In this document: positions 42,253 to 51,448 of the stretch, one piece after another | How the letters are laid out: each line of letters begins with the position of its first letter | Numbering within the stretch: the first letter of the stretch is position 1 | From: JACVRN01 sp963715565 | GTDB lineage: Bacteria > Acidobacteriota > Blastocatellia > Pyrinomonadales > Pyrinomonadaceae | NCBI GenBank assembly: GCA_963715565.1 | Contig: OY970256.1 | Location: 3,038,001 to 3,102,000 of the forward strand | Direction: 5' to 3' | DNA: 64,000 nucleotides | Position numbers and translations under genes: made by a program | Notes under the pieces: generated by a model | Seen by the model: only the letters and a program-made list of their open reading frames with translations | What the model was told of the DNA's origin: nothing | Databases searched by the model: none

Positions 42253-43620
42253 ATGGATAAAGACAGCATTATTGCCCAATATCGAAAACTGGAAGGAGAT
42301 TTGGATTCCTTGATTCCTGCTACACGCTTCAGCAAGGAAACTAATATGAAATTGGAGCGCATCATCCATCTTTTGGCTTTGCTTGAGAATCCTCACAATA
42401 CCTTTCCTTCAATCCATATTGCTGGCACCTCTGGGAAAGGTTCAACTTCAACAATGATAGCGTCAATACTCACGGCTGCGGGCTATCGAACTGGCCTGCA
42501 TCTTTCACCACATCTACAAATCATGAATGAGCGCTATCAAATTAATAATCGTATGGTTGCAACCTCCCGTCTTGCGGAAATCTACGAAACCATCAAACCA
42601 GCCATCGAACAGGTTGCTAAAGAAAATCCATTCGGTAAACCGAGTTATTTTGAAGCACAAATTGCGTTGGCATTTTGTTTGTTCCAACAGGAAAAGGTTG
42701 ATGTAGCGGTCGTTGAAGTTGGTCTTGGGGGAACCTTAGATGCTACAAATGTCCTTCTATCACAAGTTGCAGTACTTACTAGCATCGGCCTTGACCATAC
42801 CGAAATTCTTGGCGATACAATCGAACAGATCGCTCAAGATAAAGCAGGCATTATTAAGGGTAAACAAATTGTGGTTAGCGGGTTGACACAACCAACAACG
42901 CAGCAAATTGTCGCCGAGCGATGCGAAGTTCAAGGGGCAACGCTCTGGCAGTTGGGTAAAACATTTACTTGTGAGCGTGAAGAGAACGACGGAATCTTCA
43001 AAGTGATTTTTCCCGATAAAGTCTATAATAGCCTCCACCTTAATATATATGGCGATTTTCAAATAATGAATGCCTCATGTGCTGTAGCGGCTGTCCACGC
43101 ATTTACACATGGTATTTTTGAATCTGTTGTTAGAGATGGATTAAAGCAATCTATCATCCCTGGACGAATGGAATGTGTACAGCAAAGCCCAACGGTTATC
43201 TTGGACGGAGCGCATAATCCTGATAAGATTCAAGCGGCAGCAAACGCTATTAACAGGTATTATGCTGATAAGCGCAGAATAGTTGTACTTTCGTTAAAGA
43301 ATGATAAGGCTTATTACGATATCCTTCCTCATGTGCTGACAAAGGCTTCGGTTTTGATAATAACTGCTTTTGAGGATAAAGGCCTCTGGAAACCATTTGA
43401 GCCAGAAATTTTGGCCCAGGCGGCATCTGAGATTGCGCCTAATCTTGATATTCGTATTGAACCTGACCCGATTCAGGCTATAAAACAAGCCCTTTTAGAA
43501 GCCAAACCTGACGATTTAGTTTGGGTCACTGGCTCACTATACCTTGTTGGTGATATACGCGAATATTGGTATCCAATGGATCAATTGATAATTCAAGCGG
43601 AACAGTCAACGGGTCTGTAA
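42253..43620 (+). CDS. folC: Folylpolyglutamate / dihydrofolate synthase
   Basis: A 455-residue Mur-ligase-family enzyme that adds glutamate to folates (and dihydropteroate). Motifs: A-G-T-S-G-K-G-S-T-S (ATP P-loop) near residue 56, S-P-H-L near 78, V-E-V-G-L-G-G-T-L-D-A-T-N-V near 155, T-S-I-G-L-D-H and L-D-G-A-H-N-P-D-K. I start at the ATG at 42253, which has AAAGAG upstream; an in-frame TTG at 42235 is less likely. FolC is a housekeeping enzyme, so a copy on the element fits its folate/thymidylate theme. Whether the host has another copy cannot be seen. Confidence 0.9.
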   Translation: MDKDSIIAQYRKLEGDLDSLIPATRFSKETNMKLERIIHLLALLENPHNTFPSIHIAGTSGKGSTSTMIASILTAAGYRTGLHLSPHLQIMNERYQINNRMVATSRLAEIYETIKPAIEQVAKENPFGKPSYFEAQIALAFCLFQQEKVDVAVVEVGLGGTLDATNVLLSQVAVLTSIGLDHTEILGDTIEQIAQDKAGIIKGKQIVVSGLTQPTTQQIVAERCEVQGATLWQLGKTFTCEREENDGIFKVIFPDKVYNSLHLNIYGDFQIMNASCAVAAVHAFTHGIFESVVRDGLKQSIIPGRMECVQQSPTVILDGAHNPDKIQAAANAINRYYADKRRIVVLSLKNDKAYYDILPHVLTKASVLIITAFEDKGLWKPFEPEILAQAASEIAPNLDIRIEPDPIQAIKQALLEAKPDDLVWVTGSLYLVGDIREYWYPMDQLIIQAEQSTGL

Positions 43621-43657
43621 ATAAAACCACATGCTAAGCTGCTCGTTCATCAAACTC

Positions 43658-44098
43658 TTAATCTTCCGTAGCAGTTCTAGCAGATCTTGAAATTACCTCA
43701 TTCAATAAATTCTGCGCCGCTCTATCTGGCTTAATGGAAATGGCCTTATTAAGCATTATTCTGGAAACATAGTTATCATTCGCAGCAGCAAGGGCTTTCC
43801 CAAGGAGAAACAGCGGGCGGAACTCATACTTATCACTCATCCCGATGGCCGCAGCCGAGTAAATTGTAGCTTCAACATATTTACCTTCGAGAAATAGACA
43901 TTCCCCAAGTAATTCTAAAGAGTCGGGAAATGGGAAGGCGTGAATGGCTTCAGTCAGTGTAGTGATTGCAAAAGTGAGGTCGCCTCTCTCCATCGCAGCT
44001 TGACCAACATTAAGGCAATATATAGCCCAAGCTATTCTCCCACCGACGCTGAAATCCTGAGAGGCATCGGGATTTGTCCTCTGAAGAAATTCATACAT
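43658..44098 (-). CDS. TPR-repeat protein
   Basis: A 146-residue all-helical protein with tetratricopeptide-like repeats: V-G-Q-A-A-M-E-R-G-D-L-T-F-A-I-T-T-L-T-E-A-I and later L-G-E-C-L-F-L-E-G-K-Y-V-E-A-T-I-Y-S-A-A-A-I, L-F-L-L-G-K-A-L. TPRs bind partner proteins. Target unknown. Overlaps nothing; lies tail to tail with folC. Confidence 0.65.
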   Translation of the reverse strand: MYEFLQRTNPDASQDFSVGGRIAWAIYCLNVGQAAMERGDLTFAITTLTEAIHAFPFPDSLELLGECLFLEGKYVEATIYSAAAIGMSDKYEFRPLFLLGKALAAANDNYVSRIMLNKAISIKPDRAAQNLLNEVISRSARTATED

Positions 44099-44249
44099 TT
44101 AATTACCGTCTTGGAATTGCGAACTAAAGCTCGAAATTCCTTGGCTTTTTTCATTCATTTGACTAAATGACGACAGTCTGACATAGCCATGCGATGGCAT
44201 TCTGCCAAAGTATTGATGAATTTATTAGCAGAATAAAGATAATAAATGC

Positions 44250-44477
44250 TTATACCCAATCAACAATAGGTCTTCCCTCTTTATCTGTGAATCTGCCCAT
44301 AATGATGAGTCCCATATCAATGAGAACCCATATACCAGCACAGCCAAGTGTCAGTAGCATCAGGACACCAGATAGAGTTTTGCCTGTATAGAAGCGATGA
44401 ACACCAAACCATCCTAGGAAATGGCAGAGAAACACCATTGTCAGCTTCTTTTCATGGCTTACTTGTATCTCGCTCAT
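44250..44477 (-). CDS. TM2-domain membrane protein
   Basis: A 75-residue protein with a TM2 domain: V-F-L-C-H-F-L-G-W-F-G-V-H-R-F-Y-T-G-K-T and L-T-L-G-C-A-G-I-W-V-L-I-D-M. It has two membrane segments joined by the F-G-x-H-R-F-Y-x-G signature. TM2 proteins often pair with effector or toxin domains in defence loci, but here the domain is alone. Function unknown. Confidence 0.8.
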   Translation of the reverse strand: MSEIQVSHEKKLTMVFLCHFLGWFGVHRFYTGKTLSGVLMLLTLGCAGIWVLIDMGLIIMGRFTDKEGRPIVDWV

Positions 44478-44720
44478 GTCTATGTCTCCTAATTCTAAGT
44501 GGGCGCGCCCACCAACCTTTATGTGGCAAGTAATGGCCAGCTTTGGTATGTTTACCGAGTCGTCTCTTTGTCACCAATATGTACTATGAGGCTCGACAGC
44601 ACGGCTGATGTGCGTCGCTACGGAGCAAAAAGGTCTAAGGCTCCCGGCGATTAGAAGCGACAATAACAGAATACGACTATTTAGTCACAGCCGCAAGTCC
44701 AAATTAAAGTGCCTTTCTGG

Positions 44721-44740
44721 ATCAGGAGGTAAATCCTGAT
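44721..44740 (+). promoter_or_regulatory. RBS/start-codon-embedded inverted repeat (operator or RNA hairpin)
   Basis: atcagga-ggtaaa-tcctgat: a perfect 7-bp dyad with a 6-base centre that spans the AGGAGG ribosome-binding site and the first two bases of the ATG at 44739. It could be an autoregulatory site for the XRE protein just downstream, or an RNA hairpin that hides the start. Confidence 0.5.
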
Positions 44741-45077
44741 GGGAAGGGCTGCACGACGAAAACGTCATTACCCGAAGCGATTAGGTGAAAAACTTCTTCA
44801 CATTCGTACGGCCCTTGATCTATCCCAGAATGGTATGCTTAAACGTCTGGGTATGCCTGAAGGACTGTTGGGGACGAGCATATCAGGATATGAAAGAGGA
44901 ATGCGTGAGCCGCCCCTGCTGATTTTACTCGAGTATGCGCGTATTGCGGGAGTTTGTTTAGATATACTGATAGATGATGGAACAGATCTTCCTGATAAGC
45001 TGCCTGATACCGCTAAACACAAGGGACGACAAAATATCTTGCGAAAGCGAGGAAGTAGAAAATCTACATCTAAGTAA
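44739..45077 (+). CDS. Small XRE-family transcriptional regulator
   Basis: A 112-residue protein with an HTH-XRE domain (L-G-E-K-L-L-H-I-R-T-A-L-D-L-S-Q-N-G-M-L and S-I-S-G-Y-E-R-G-M-R-E-P). Basic tails at both ends (R-R-K-R-H-Y-P-K-R; K-R-G-S-R-K-S-T-S-K) would help bind DNA. It has AGGAGG near the start, inside an inverted repeat that may serve as its own operator. It does not look like part of a toxin-antitoxin pair. Confidence 0.75.
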   Translation: MGRAARRKRHYPKRLGEKLLHIRTALDLSQNGMLKRLGMPEGLLGTSISGYERGMREPPLLILLEYARIAGVCLDILIDDGTDLPDKLPDTAKHKGRQNILRKRGSRKSTSK

Positions 45078-45148
45078 TAACTCGCTTGATGAAGTAGGAT
45101 GGGTGTATTTCAAAGTGCTGACATCGGAAGGGATATAGTATGGAAAGA

Positions 45149-45556
45149 TTATCCGAGGAATTTTATTAAAGTCTTTTGAATCTCTTCAGGGGTTTTGGTT
45201 TGACACTCCCAAATAACCAAGACTCGCCACCCAGCATTTTCGAGGGCTGTGATGTGACGTTTATCACGCTGCACATTGGATAGCCTTTTATTGAACCAAT
45301 AATCCTTATTAGTTTTTGGCTTTACAGTTCCAAATCGGCAATGATGCATGTGCCAAAAACAGCCGTGAACAAAGATTGCTTTCTTCTGAGATGGGAATAC
45401 AAGATCAGGTTTACCGGGAAGGTCACGACGGTGGAGTCGATAACGGTAACCCATACGATGCGCAAGTGAGCGAACTAGCATTTCCGGACGCGTATTAGTG
45501 CTCCGGATTCTAGACATGTTGAAGCGGCGCTGTTCAGGAGTGAGATTGTCTGCCAT
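45149..45556 (-). CDS. vsr: Very short patch repair endonuclease
   Basis: A 135-residue endonuclease that nicks T:G mismatches made when 5-methylcytosine loses its amino group. Motifs: M-S-R-I-R-S-T-N-T-R-P-E near residue 14, G-K-P-D-L-V-F (catalytic Asp) near 50 and F-V-H-G-C-F-W-H-M-H-H-C (zinc and active-site His). The pair with a cytosine-C5 methyltransferase is normal, and here that enzyme lies 4.3 kb upstream on the same strand at 49895-50950, separated by module B. Confidence 0.93.
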   Translation of the reverse strand: MADNLTPEQRRFNMSRIRSTNTRPEMLVRSLAHRMGYRYRLHRRDLPGKPDLVFPSQKKAIFVHGCFWHMHHCRFGTVKPKTNKDYWFNKRLSNVQRDKRHITALENAGWRVLVIWECQTKTPEEIQKTLIKFLG

Positions 45557-45628
45557 TCACGTTAAGATTTGCATATTATCAATAAATACACAGAAAACAA
45601 TCTTCAATAATAAGATTTCCTTAATATG

Positions 45629-46639
45629 CTAAAAAGCTACTGCTGAAGCTGCAAGACAATCGGTAAGACTGAAAATAGTGCAGCTTGGGCCGGGTGCTGA
45701 ATAGCCTGACATATTGTATTCAGTCGGCTGTGCATATACTAGCTGAATATCTTCTTTTCTTAATCCTGCTAGAGCAGCGCCAATCGTAGAAGGCTTGGTA
45801 TTCATCGGGCAGACCGCGACATTATAGTCGGGGAATTTTTCAACTTCTGAAAGGATGTCAGCCATAGCGTTCAATGGGTCAATACAAGAAAACTCAAATT
45901 TATAAACGGATGTAATTGAAGTTGATAAGTTCTCCGCGAACTTTCGGACTTTATCATGAAACTCGGCATTCACTTTATAGTGTTCGGGGCTCACTGATTG
46001 GTCCCTATAACCAAGCCCAAGAGATATTAATGCTGGCTCATATCGCTCAATCAACTTTTCAGCTCTCTCGTACTCGAATCCTACTAAGACGATTAAATGT
46101 AGTTTTTTTGAAGCGAGCATCATTCCAGGAAATCCCAAAACGGCGCGTATATCAGTAACGCCTTTGCTTAACCATTTTTCGTTTGGCTCTGTATTCACGC
46201 TATATTCGGCAGCCCCTGTATATACCAGCTTAATATTCTTAGCAGGGTTTGAGATAGCCAGCATCCTAATTAGAATTAAAACCTGTTCATGGGTAAGAGT
46301 AGTAACATCAATCAAACAAAGACCGGTTGAGGAATTTAGCAATGGAAGAACTTCATTTGTTAAGCTATCAGCTACGAATAAAGGATCATCTGTACGCAGA
46401 GATACCTTTTGAGCTTTTTCACCAAATTTAGACTCTAACCAAGCAGTATTCTTTAGGCTAAAAGCAGAGAAATCAGAATTCTCCAAGATGACAGCGGTTC
46501 TAACTTTGGCTGCATCTAGCCTCTCAGCAACTGAACGACAGCGATCTTCAAAACTAGTTGCGCAAATGAATATATCCGGAATATCTCCCAGCGCCTCATT
46601 GAGACTAGATAGATCAACCTTCATTTTGCTCTTCCTCAA
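45629..46639 (-). CDS. Module B: two-lobed Rossmann-like protein of unknown family
   Basis: A 336-residue protein without a family I can name. It is clearly paralogous to 51449-52423: I-F-I-C-A-T-S-F-E-D-R versus L-L-I-T-C-A-N-Y-E-E-R; L-I-D-V-T-T-L-T-H-E versus T-I-D-I-S-A-F-P-R-R; L-V-Y-T-G-A-A-E-Y versus I-F-Y-T-E-P-V-R-Y; G-V-T-D-I-R-A-V-L-G-F versus G-V-T-S-V-R-P-V-P-G-F. Strand-helix alternation suggests two Rossmann lobes; both carry an aromatic/His-E-x-R motif after the first strand (residues ~25 and ~180). It overlaps the ATPase gene by 26 bp. It could be an effector, or a sensor of a nucleotide-type signal. Confidence 0.75.
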   Translation of the reverse strand: MRKSKMKVDLSSLNEALGDIPDIFICATSFEDRCRSVAERLDAAKVRTAVILENSDFSAFSLKNTAWLESKFGEKAQKVSLRTDDPLFVADSLTNEVLPLLNSSTGLCLIDVTTLTHEQVLILIRMLAISNPAKNIKLVYTGAAEYSVNTEPNEKWLSKGVTDIRAVLGFPGMMLASKKLHLIVLVGFEYERAEKLIERYEPALISLGLGYRDQSVSPEHYKVNAEFHDKVRKFAENLSTSITSVYKFEFSCIDPLNAMADILSEVEKFPDYNVAVCPMNTKPSTIGAALAGLRKEDIQLVYAQPTEYNMSGYSAPGPSCTIFSLTDCLAASAVAF

Positions 46640-48443
46640 AATCGAAAGTTTGCTGCTCTTGATTCATTACTGCCTCAACTCCCATTCTCTTTAGCCGATT
46701 TTGAATGGTCTTGGGCCTCTCTAGTGCGGATCTCAAAAATGAGTTGGTTACAAACTGGTATCCCGTAAAACCCATGGGGTCGAGTTTGAAGAAAGGGGCC
46801 AGCCTCCTGGTTAAAACATATAACTTTGTTCTACCCATGCCTTCCTTGGTGCCTATAGATGATAGATAGAAAAATCCATACTGAATCCCTAGTTGTAGAA
46901 TCTCTCTTACTTCCTGATCTGGCTCATCTGAAATTGCAAACGAGAATACTCTACGCTCTGATCTGTCCGAAATAAGGATTTGGTAGAACAGTCCTCCTAG
47001 TGTATAAATCAGGTTACGCAGTTTTCGCATCTTTTGAACACGCTCAGGTGTCCCATCATAAGACTTATCAATATCTTCAATTAGCTTGTCGAATTCACTA
47101 AAAAGTATTTCATCAGATTCTTCTCTAATAACCTTATCTTGAACAGTAGGTGATATTGATTTTACATCCAAACCCTCAGAGTTTTTTTGCTCTTCCGAGA
47201 ACATCTTTGAAGCGGGGTCAAGGAAAAACCTTACGATGCCAGAAGAAATGTGAACAAGCTGTTCAAACCCTGCATACTTATATGTTGAGCCTTGTTTGGA
47301 TGTACCAGAAAGACGTTTGATGTATTCAGGACGCGCGTAGCGATATGCATCATCCCCAGGGCGGTAGCCTCCGGGGCCATCAGGAGTCCATTTACTTTTA
47401 TATTCCTGTGCTATCTCAGCAATTTCCTCTTCCTGTTTTTCGTCTCTAGGGAAAAACTCTCTAGGGTTTGTTGAAATGCCGAATAATTTCAGCCGTTTTC
47501 CGACAATATCCTCAACCCATTGTGGGTATTTTTCCTTAGCTGGGCCGGTATAAATACCAGAGACGTATATCTCTGAATAATCATGAGGCGACTCTATCCG
47601 TTGGCCACTTGTAGTTAGATGTGTTTTGTAATTAAGCTGAGTAGAAATTTTAAGGGATAGGTCGGCAGTCGTACGATATGAAACCCATGTATTAAGAACC
47701 TGAGTTTGCTGTAAGTTCAAATTATCGGCATCATCTATTAGAAGGTAGACTGGGCCACGAGGCATGGCACTTATTTGCCTCAATTCTCGCAATACAGGGA
47801 GCAGAAAGTCTTGGAAACCCAGCAAGGCTCCATTGAAAGGTTTAACTTCACTTATAAAAGTCAAGCGCTTTAAGTACTGGATAGTTTGAGTATGGATGGT
47901 ATCAAAGATTCCAATTAACTGTGTTAGAACATCTCTTGCTGAGGCTGCTGTAAGCACCGACTGTTCATTTTCATCCCAGCCAACTAATTTCATCCTTTTA
48001 ATAATGCTTTGTTCACAGTAGTTTTTTAGTTCTTCTAGCTTTCCTGCCCCGTCAATGATATCAGCTAAATTGTCACAAATGGACTGGAGCATTTTAACTG
48101 TTAAGTACCCGACTAATGCATGTTCACTTAGTATGAATCCTGCAAGCTGCCCATCCAACCGATGAAATTCCGGTATATTCAAGTCAGTTGCCTTAATAGA
48201 AAGGTAGACTCCATAGAAGGGCAGAGATTGAATTTCCGTTGCAAGCTTTATAGTCTGGCAGTCAGGAGACATTAACCTGAACATCATACTTTTGCCACAG
48301 CCGCGATGACCATGTACAAATACGTGTCCTGGACCTTCAATGTCAAAATACTCTCCAATTGGAACAAAGAGATCCACAACCTCTTGGGCAGACATTGTTT
48401 CAGGGGTTTTTACCGAGAACGGGTTTTTAAGCCAGGTACTCAT
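46614..48443 (-). CDS. Module B: AAA ATPase, ORC/Cdc6-like
   Basis: A 609-residue P-loop ATPase. Right at its start is K-N-P-F-S-V-K-T (residues 6-13), then Walker A G-H-R-G-C-G-K-S (45-52) and Walker B V-Y-L-L-I-D-D-A-D-N-L. Later shared segments with the ATPase at 52439-54922 are Y-A-G-F-E, H-I-S-S-G-I-V-R-F-F-L and L-T-R-R-L-A-P. The C-terminal third probably senses the trigger. It resembles ORC/Cdc6-like STAND-type ATPases found in defence islands. It lies 226 bp after the HD gene and overlaps the Rossmann-like gene that follows. Confidence 0.82.
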   Translation of the reverse strand: MSTWLKNPFSVKTPETMSAQEVVDLFVPIGEYFDIEGPGHVFVHGHRGCGKSMMFRLMSPDCQTIKLATEIQSLPFYGVYLSIKATDLNIPEFHRLDGQLAGFILSEHALVGYLTVKMLQSICDNLADIIDGAGKLEELKNYCEQSIIKRMKLVGWDENEQSVLTAASARDVLTQLIGIFDTIHTQTIQYLKRLTFISEVKPFNGALLGFQDFLLPVLRELRQISAMPRGPVYLLIDDADNLNLQQTQVLNTWVSYRTTADLSLKISTQLNYKTHLTTSGQRIESPHDYSEIYVSGIYTGPAKEKYPQWVEDIVGKRLKLFGISTNPREFFPRDEKQEEEIAEIAQEYKSKWTPDGPGGYRPGDDAYRYARPEYIKRLSGTSKQGSTYKYAGFEQLVHISSGIVRFFLDPASKMFSEEQKNSEGLDVKSISPTVQDKVIREESDEILFSEFDKLIEDIDKSYDGTPERVQKMRKLRNLIYTLGGLFYQILISDRSERRVFSFAISDEPDQEVREILQLGIQYGFFYLSSIGTKEGMGRTKLYVLTRRLAPFFKLDPMGFTGYQFVTNSFLRSALERPKTIQNRLKRMGVEAVMNQEQQTFDFEEEQNEG

Positions 48444-48669
48444 AGTTTGCTCGCATCTGCATCAATAATGTTCAAGTTATGCGGAATAATATGGTATTCC
48501 CTTCAATGTGAAGTGTCGAGATGCCGCCCAGCCTTTTCCGTAAGGTTGAACTTGATATGGTGAATGCACCTGTGCTCTCTCACGGCCGATTTATTTTTAA
48601 CTCTATTACTAATGGATATGGTCGCGCATGCTATAAGCCTGTTCTGCTGGTTTTGAGCTTTGTAAGCTT

Positions 48670-49746
48670 TCACTGTGGGACATCATTGTTTTCTGATTTG
48701 CCCGCAGAAATGCTTAAAAGCTCCTCGTGCAGTTTTTCTCCACTATACTGAATATATTTTTCTCTCAGCCTATAAGCAGAGACTGGATAACCTTCTTCTT
48801 CACTTAGAATATGAATGTCTTTGATTGTTTGATAGTTATCGTCAAAAATCTCAATGTCAGCTCGTACTCGTTCAATATTACAAATATCACGCATGAACTT
48901 AGTACAATACTGTCTCTCTAAAAACATTTTCTCAAGGCGGTCAAGGATTTCATCTATAAGATAGACTTCCTGCATTATGCCCCCCTGCCCCTTGCCCCAT
49001 TTTCTATGGGCATCATTCACAGAAAAGGCAAATTTTATTTCTACTGATTTTTCAGTAGTTTTGACTTTAACAGACTTTATAGAGCTTGCGTACTTATGAA
49101 AAACTTCGTTCTTTTTAGGAAGATCGCTTGTTTCTAATAATGTGTTCGCTGCTCTTGGCCTGCTCTCACAAATTTCATCAGCAAATCGGACTATCGCTGC
49201 GAGAAGCCTTGGGCGAATTTCAACACTTCCATAGGACACACTCTCTTTTAATTGACCTATAGTATCTTTGCTTCCATCCGGTGCTTTCCCCCCATGAGCT
49301 TCTGCAATATCTGCGATAAAGCGTTTCTCGAATTCATCAGAACCGGAAAGCTTGCCCATTTGCTTGAGAATCTGAAAAACTCTCTTCTCATGACCCTCTC
49401 GACCATACATATTTCCCGCATCATGCAGACGTATCGCAAGAAGCAGCACATAAAGTTCGTAGGCGGATAGGTGATTAAGGACCTCATCACCGCGTTCACA
49501 TCCAAGAAGAAGGCCAGCATATCTGACAACCTCATCAAAATGCTCAGGCCCATGCAAGGTATAGAAGCCATTATCTTCCGATAATGCTGCTAGACCAGCA
49601 TCAATTAACGGATAGATGTCACTACGCAGATAATTAACTATACTTGTATATGTATTGAAAGGGTCTGTGGTTAGGTGGGGAAGCTCAGATTTGTCCTGCG
49701 ACTTATTTTCGAAGAGAATCTCCAGCGGCAAATCCGGTTTATCCAT
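48670..49746 (-). CDS. HD-domain protein (HD-CE-like)
   Basis: A 358-residue protein with a metal-dependent HD domain: L-H-G-P-E-H-F-D near residue 65, A-I-R-L-H-D-A-G-N-M-Y-G-R-E-G-H-E-K-R (the HD pair and further His), and I-V-R-F-A-D-E-I (third Asp). HD enzymes remove phosphate from nucleotides or break phosphodiester bonds; many in defence loci deplete nucleotides or degrade signalling molecules. The C-terminal 130 residues are unassigned. It lies between the C5 methyltransferase (148 bp) and ATPase B (226 bp), all on one strand. Confidence 0.83.
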   Translation of the reverse strand: MDKPDLPLEILFENKSQDKSELPHLTTDPFNTYTSIVNYLRSDIYPLIDAGLAALSEDNGFYTLHGPEHFDEVVRYAGLLLGCERGDEVLNHLSAYELYVLLLAIRLHDAGNMYGREGHEKRVFQILKQMGKLSGSDEFEKRFIADIAEAHGGKAPDGSKDTIGQLKESVSYGSVEIRPRLLAAIVRFADEICESRPRAANTLLETSDLPKKNEVFHKYASSIKSVKVKTTEKSVEIKFAFSVNDAHRKWGKGQGGIMQEVYLIDEILDRLEKMFLERQYCTKFMRDICNIERVRADIEIFDDNYQTIKDIHILSEEEGYPVSAYRLREKYIQYSGEKLHEELLSISAGKSENNDVPQ

Positions 49747-49894
49747 AGTGTTTGAGAGTAGCTGTGAGTAGATTAGTGCTCACCGCAGAAATTCCGAGTA
49801 GGATGAAATTCAGAATGATCGTTTGAGCCTACCCGTGAGGATTTAATAGCAATGCTGTTCTACCTGTAATCAATTTCAAATACCGCTCAAACCT

Positions 49895-50950
49895 CTAATT
49901 TGCGGCTTTTACTATAACATCAAATACAGCCTTGGCAAGAAGCGGAGGGACTGCATTCCCCACCTGTTCCTGCTGAAATCCTATAGAGCCTTTGAATATA
50001 AACTTATCTGGAAAAGACTGTAGCCTAGCAGCTTCCCGAACAGACAAGCCACGGTTCTGATGGGGATGAATCACCATGTTCTTTCGGTAATTGCCAATTA
50101 CCTTTGAAGGCTCATCAGGATGCAAGCGATGATAAATTCCAGTATGACATCTGTTCCGATCAGCATAGTTCTGCATTAATCTGGCAGGAATATTCTCCCA
50201 ATTCCCCCCCTGCGGAATGTATCTATAGCGCTCGATGATAAAATTCGCGTTCCGTGTTACCAGATGGTTGCAGGATTCTACTACTTCGCCTCTCATGCTT
50301 TTCGCATATTCAGAGGGTCTCCCCGTACGGTACGGCATTCGGCAGACTGAAGCACCATTTTCAAGTGGCGGCAGGTCTCCAAGTGCTTCTCTTACTTTGA
50401 TCCGTTGCCCCGTTTGGGGAGTTGGAAACTCCACTTGAATTCCATGACGTGAGCCTATAATAAACAGTCGCCAGCGGTTTTGAGGAACTCCATAGTCAGC
50501 CGCATTCAATACATCCCAAGTCAGGGTATAGCCGTATGCTTTTAATGTATCTAAGATTCTATATAGAAAGTGTTTATCTTCGGTCTCGAGTATGCCTTTA
50601 ACATTCTCGAAAACTACCCAGTCAGGATTTACTAATCTAACAATTCTAAGAAACTCTTTATATAGTTGATTATTAGGATTATCAAGATTTCGAGTACGCT
50701 GATTTGAAGTGGAAAAGCCCTTGCATGGCGGCCCTCCAAAAACTATTGTCTGATTTCTGCTAGCATTAAAGCGTATCTCTCTTAATGTGCGAATGTCCCG
50801 CCGGTGCAGATGGACCCCTGAATGATTATGCACATAAGTAGCAGCCGCATAGGGGTCACTCTCGACAGCTATTTTGATTTCAATTCCGGCCGACACTGCT
50901 CCCCATGACATCCCACCTGCGCCAGCGAACAAGTCAATGCCATAAATCAC
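49895..50950 (-). CDS. DNA cytosine-C5 methyltransferase
   Basis: A 351-residue Dcm-type enzyme that methylates C5 of cytosine. Motifs: I D-L-F-A-G-A-G-G-M-S; IV F-G-G-P-P-C-K-G-F-S with the catalytic Cys; VI V-F-E-N-V-K-G-I; VIII Q-N-R-W-R-L-F-I-I-G; IX R-E-A-A-R-L-Q-S-F-P; X Q-E-Q-V-G-N-A-V-P. The target-recognition region between VIII and IX is short. The recognised site is unknown. No ordinary restriction enzyme is beside it; the closest genes are the HD protein and module B. A vsr gene follows further along. Confidence 0.94.
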   Translation of the reverse strand: MIYGIDLFAGAGGMSWGAVSAGIEIKIAVESDPYAAATYVHNHSGVHLHRRDIRTLREIRFNASRNQTIVFGGPPCKGFSTSNQRTRNLDNPNNQLYKEFLRIVRLVNPDWVVFENVKGILETEDKHFLYRILDTLKAYGYTLTWDVLNAADYGVPQNRWRLFIIGSRHGIQVEFPTPQTGQRIKVREALGDLPPLENGASVCRMPYRTGRPSEYAKSMRGEVVESCNHLVTRNANFIIERYRYIPQGGNWENIPARLMQNYADRNRCHTGIYHRLHPDEPSKVIGNYRKNMVIHPHQNRGLSVREAARLQSFPDKFIFKGSIGFQQEQVGNAVPPLLAKAVFDVIVKAAN

Positions 50951-51448
50951 AATACCAGTCCTCCAAAATCACGGGTATTGGTAGAGTAACTGGCACAACT
51001 GCAAAATGTACTCCAGCAGAGTATATCATTATGGCTGCCGCTTGCTATTATCCATAATGGCATAGTCTCTGCCATCGTGCTTTCTGCAGTCACAGTAAAT
51101 TTTCACCTTGGGTTAGGAAGAGTGAAACGTATTTCCGACGGAAAGGACCAAAGTATTTGAGACAACAGCTTTGACCGTCGGCGTTAGGACGACCATTTGG
51201 ATCCAGAGCATACCGCAAAAAAGCAAAAATCAAGACAACAAATAATGCAGGCTGTACGTCAGCTTGTCAAGTGTAATTTGTGCAGAGCAAGTGTTTAGCC
51301 AACATAGCTTTATACAGCAAGGGCTTATTGAGGGGTTCCTGCTTTAATTCAATAAAGTTCCCCCTGAAGTCTGCTTGGAAGTCGCGAAGCGATGAATTTC
51401 GGAATTGAGCAGATGGCACAAATCGCCGGAATGAGTTACTCATACTGA
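50951..51448. other. Gap between the methyltransferase and module A
   Basis: About 500 bp. It must contain the promoter of the methyltransferase. A 63-codon leftward frame at 51267-51458 overlaps the end of the Rossmann-like gene by 10 bp but has no recognisable content, so I do not call it a gene. A small dyad (ccattatg near 51032 and its complement cataatgg near 51053) is present. Confidence 0.4.
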
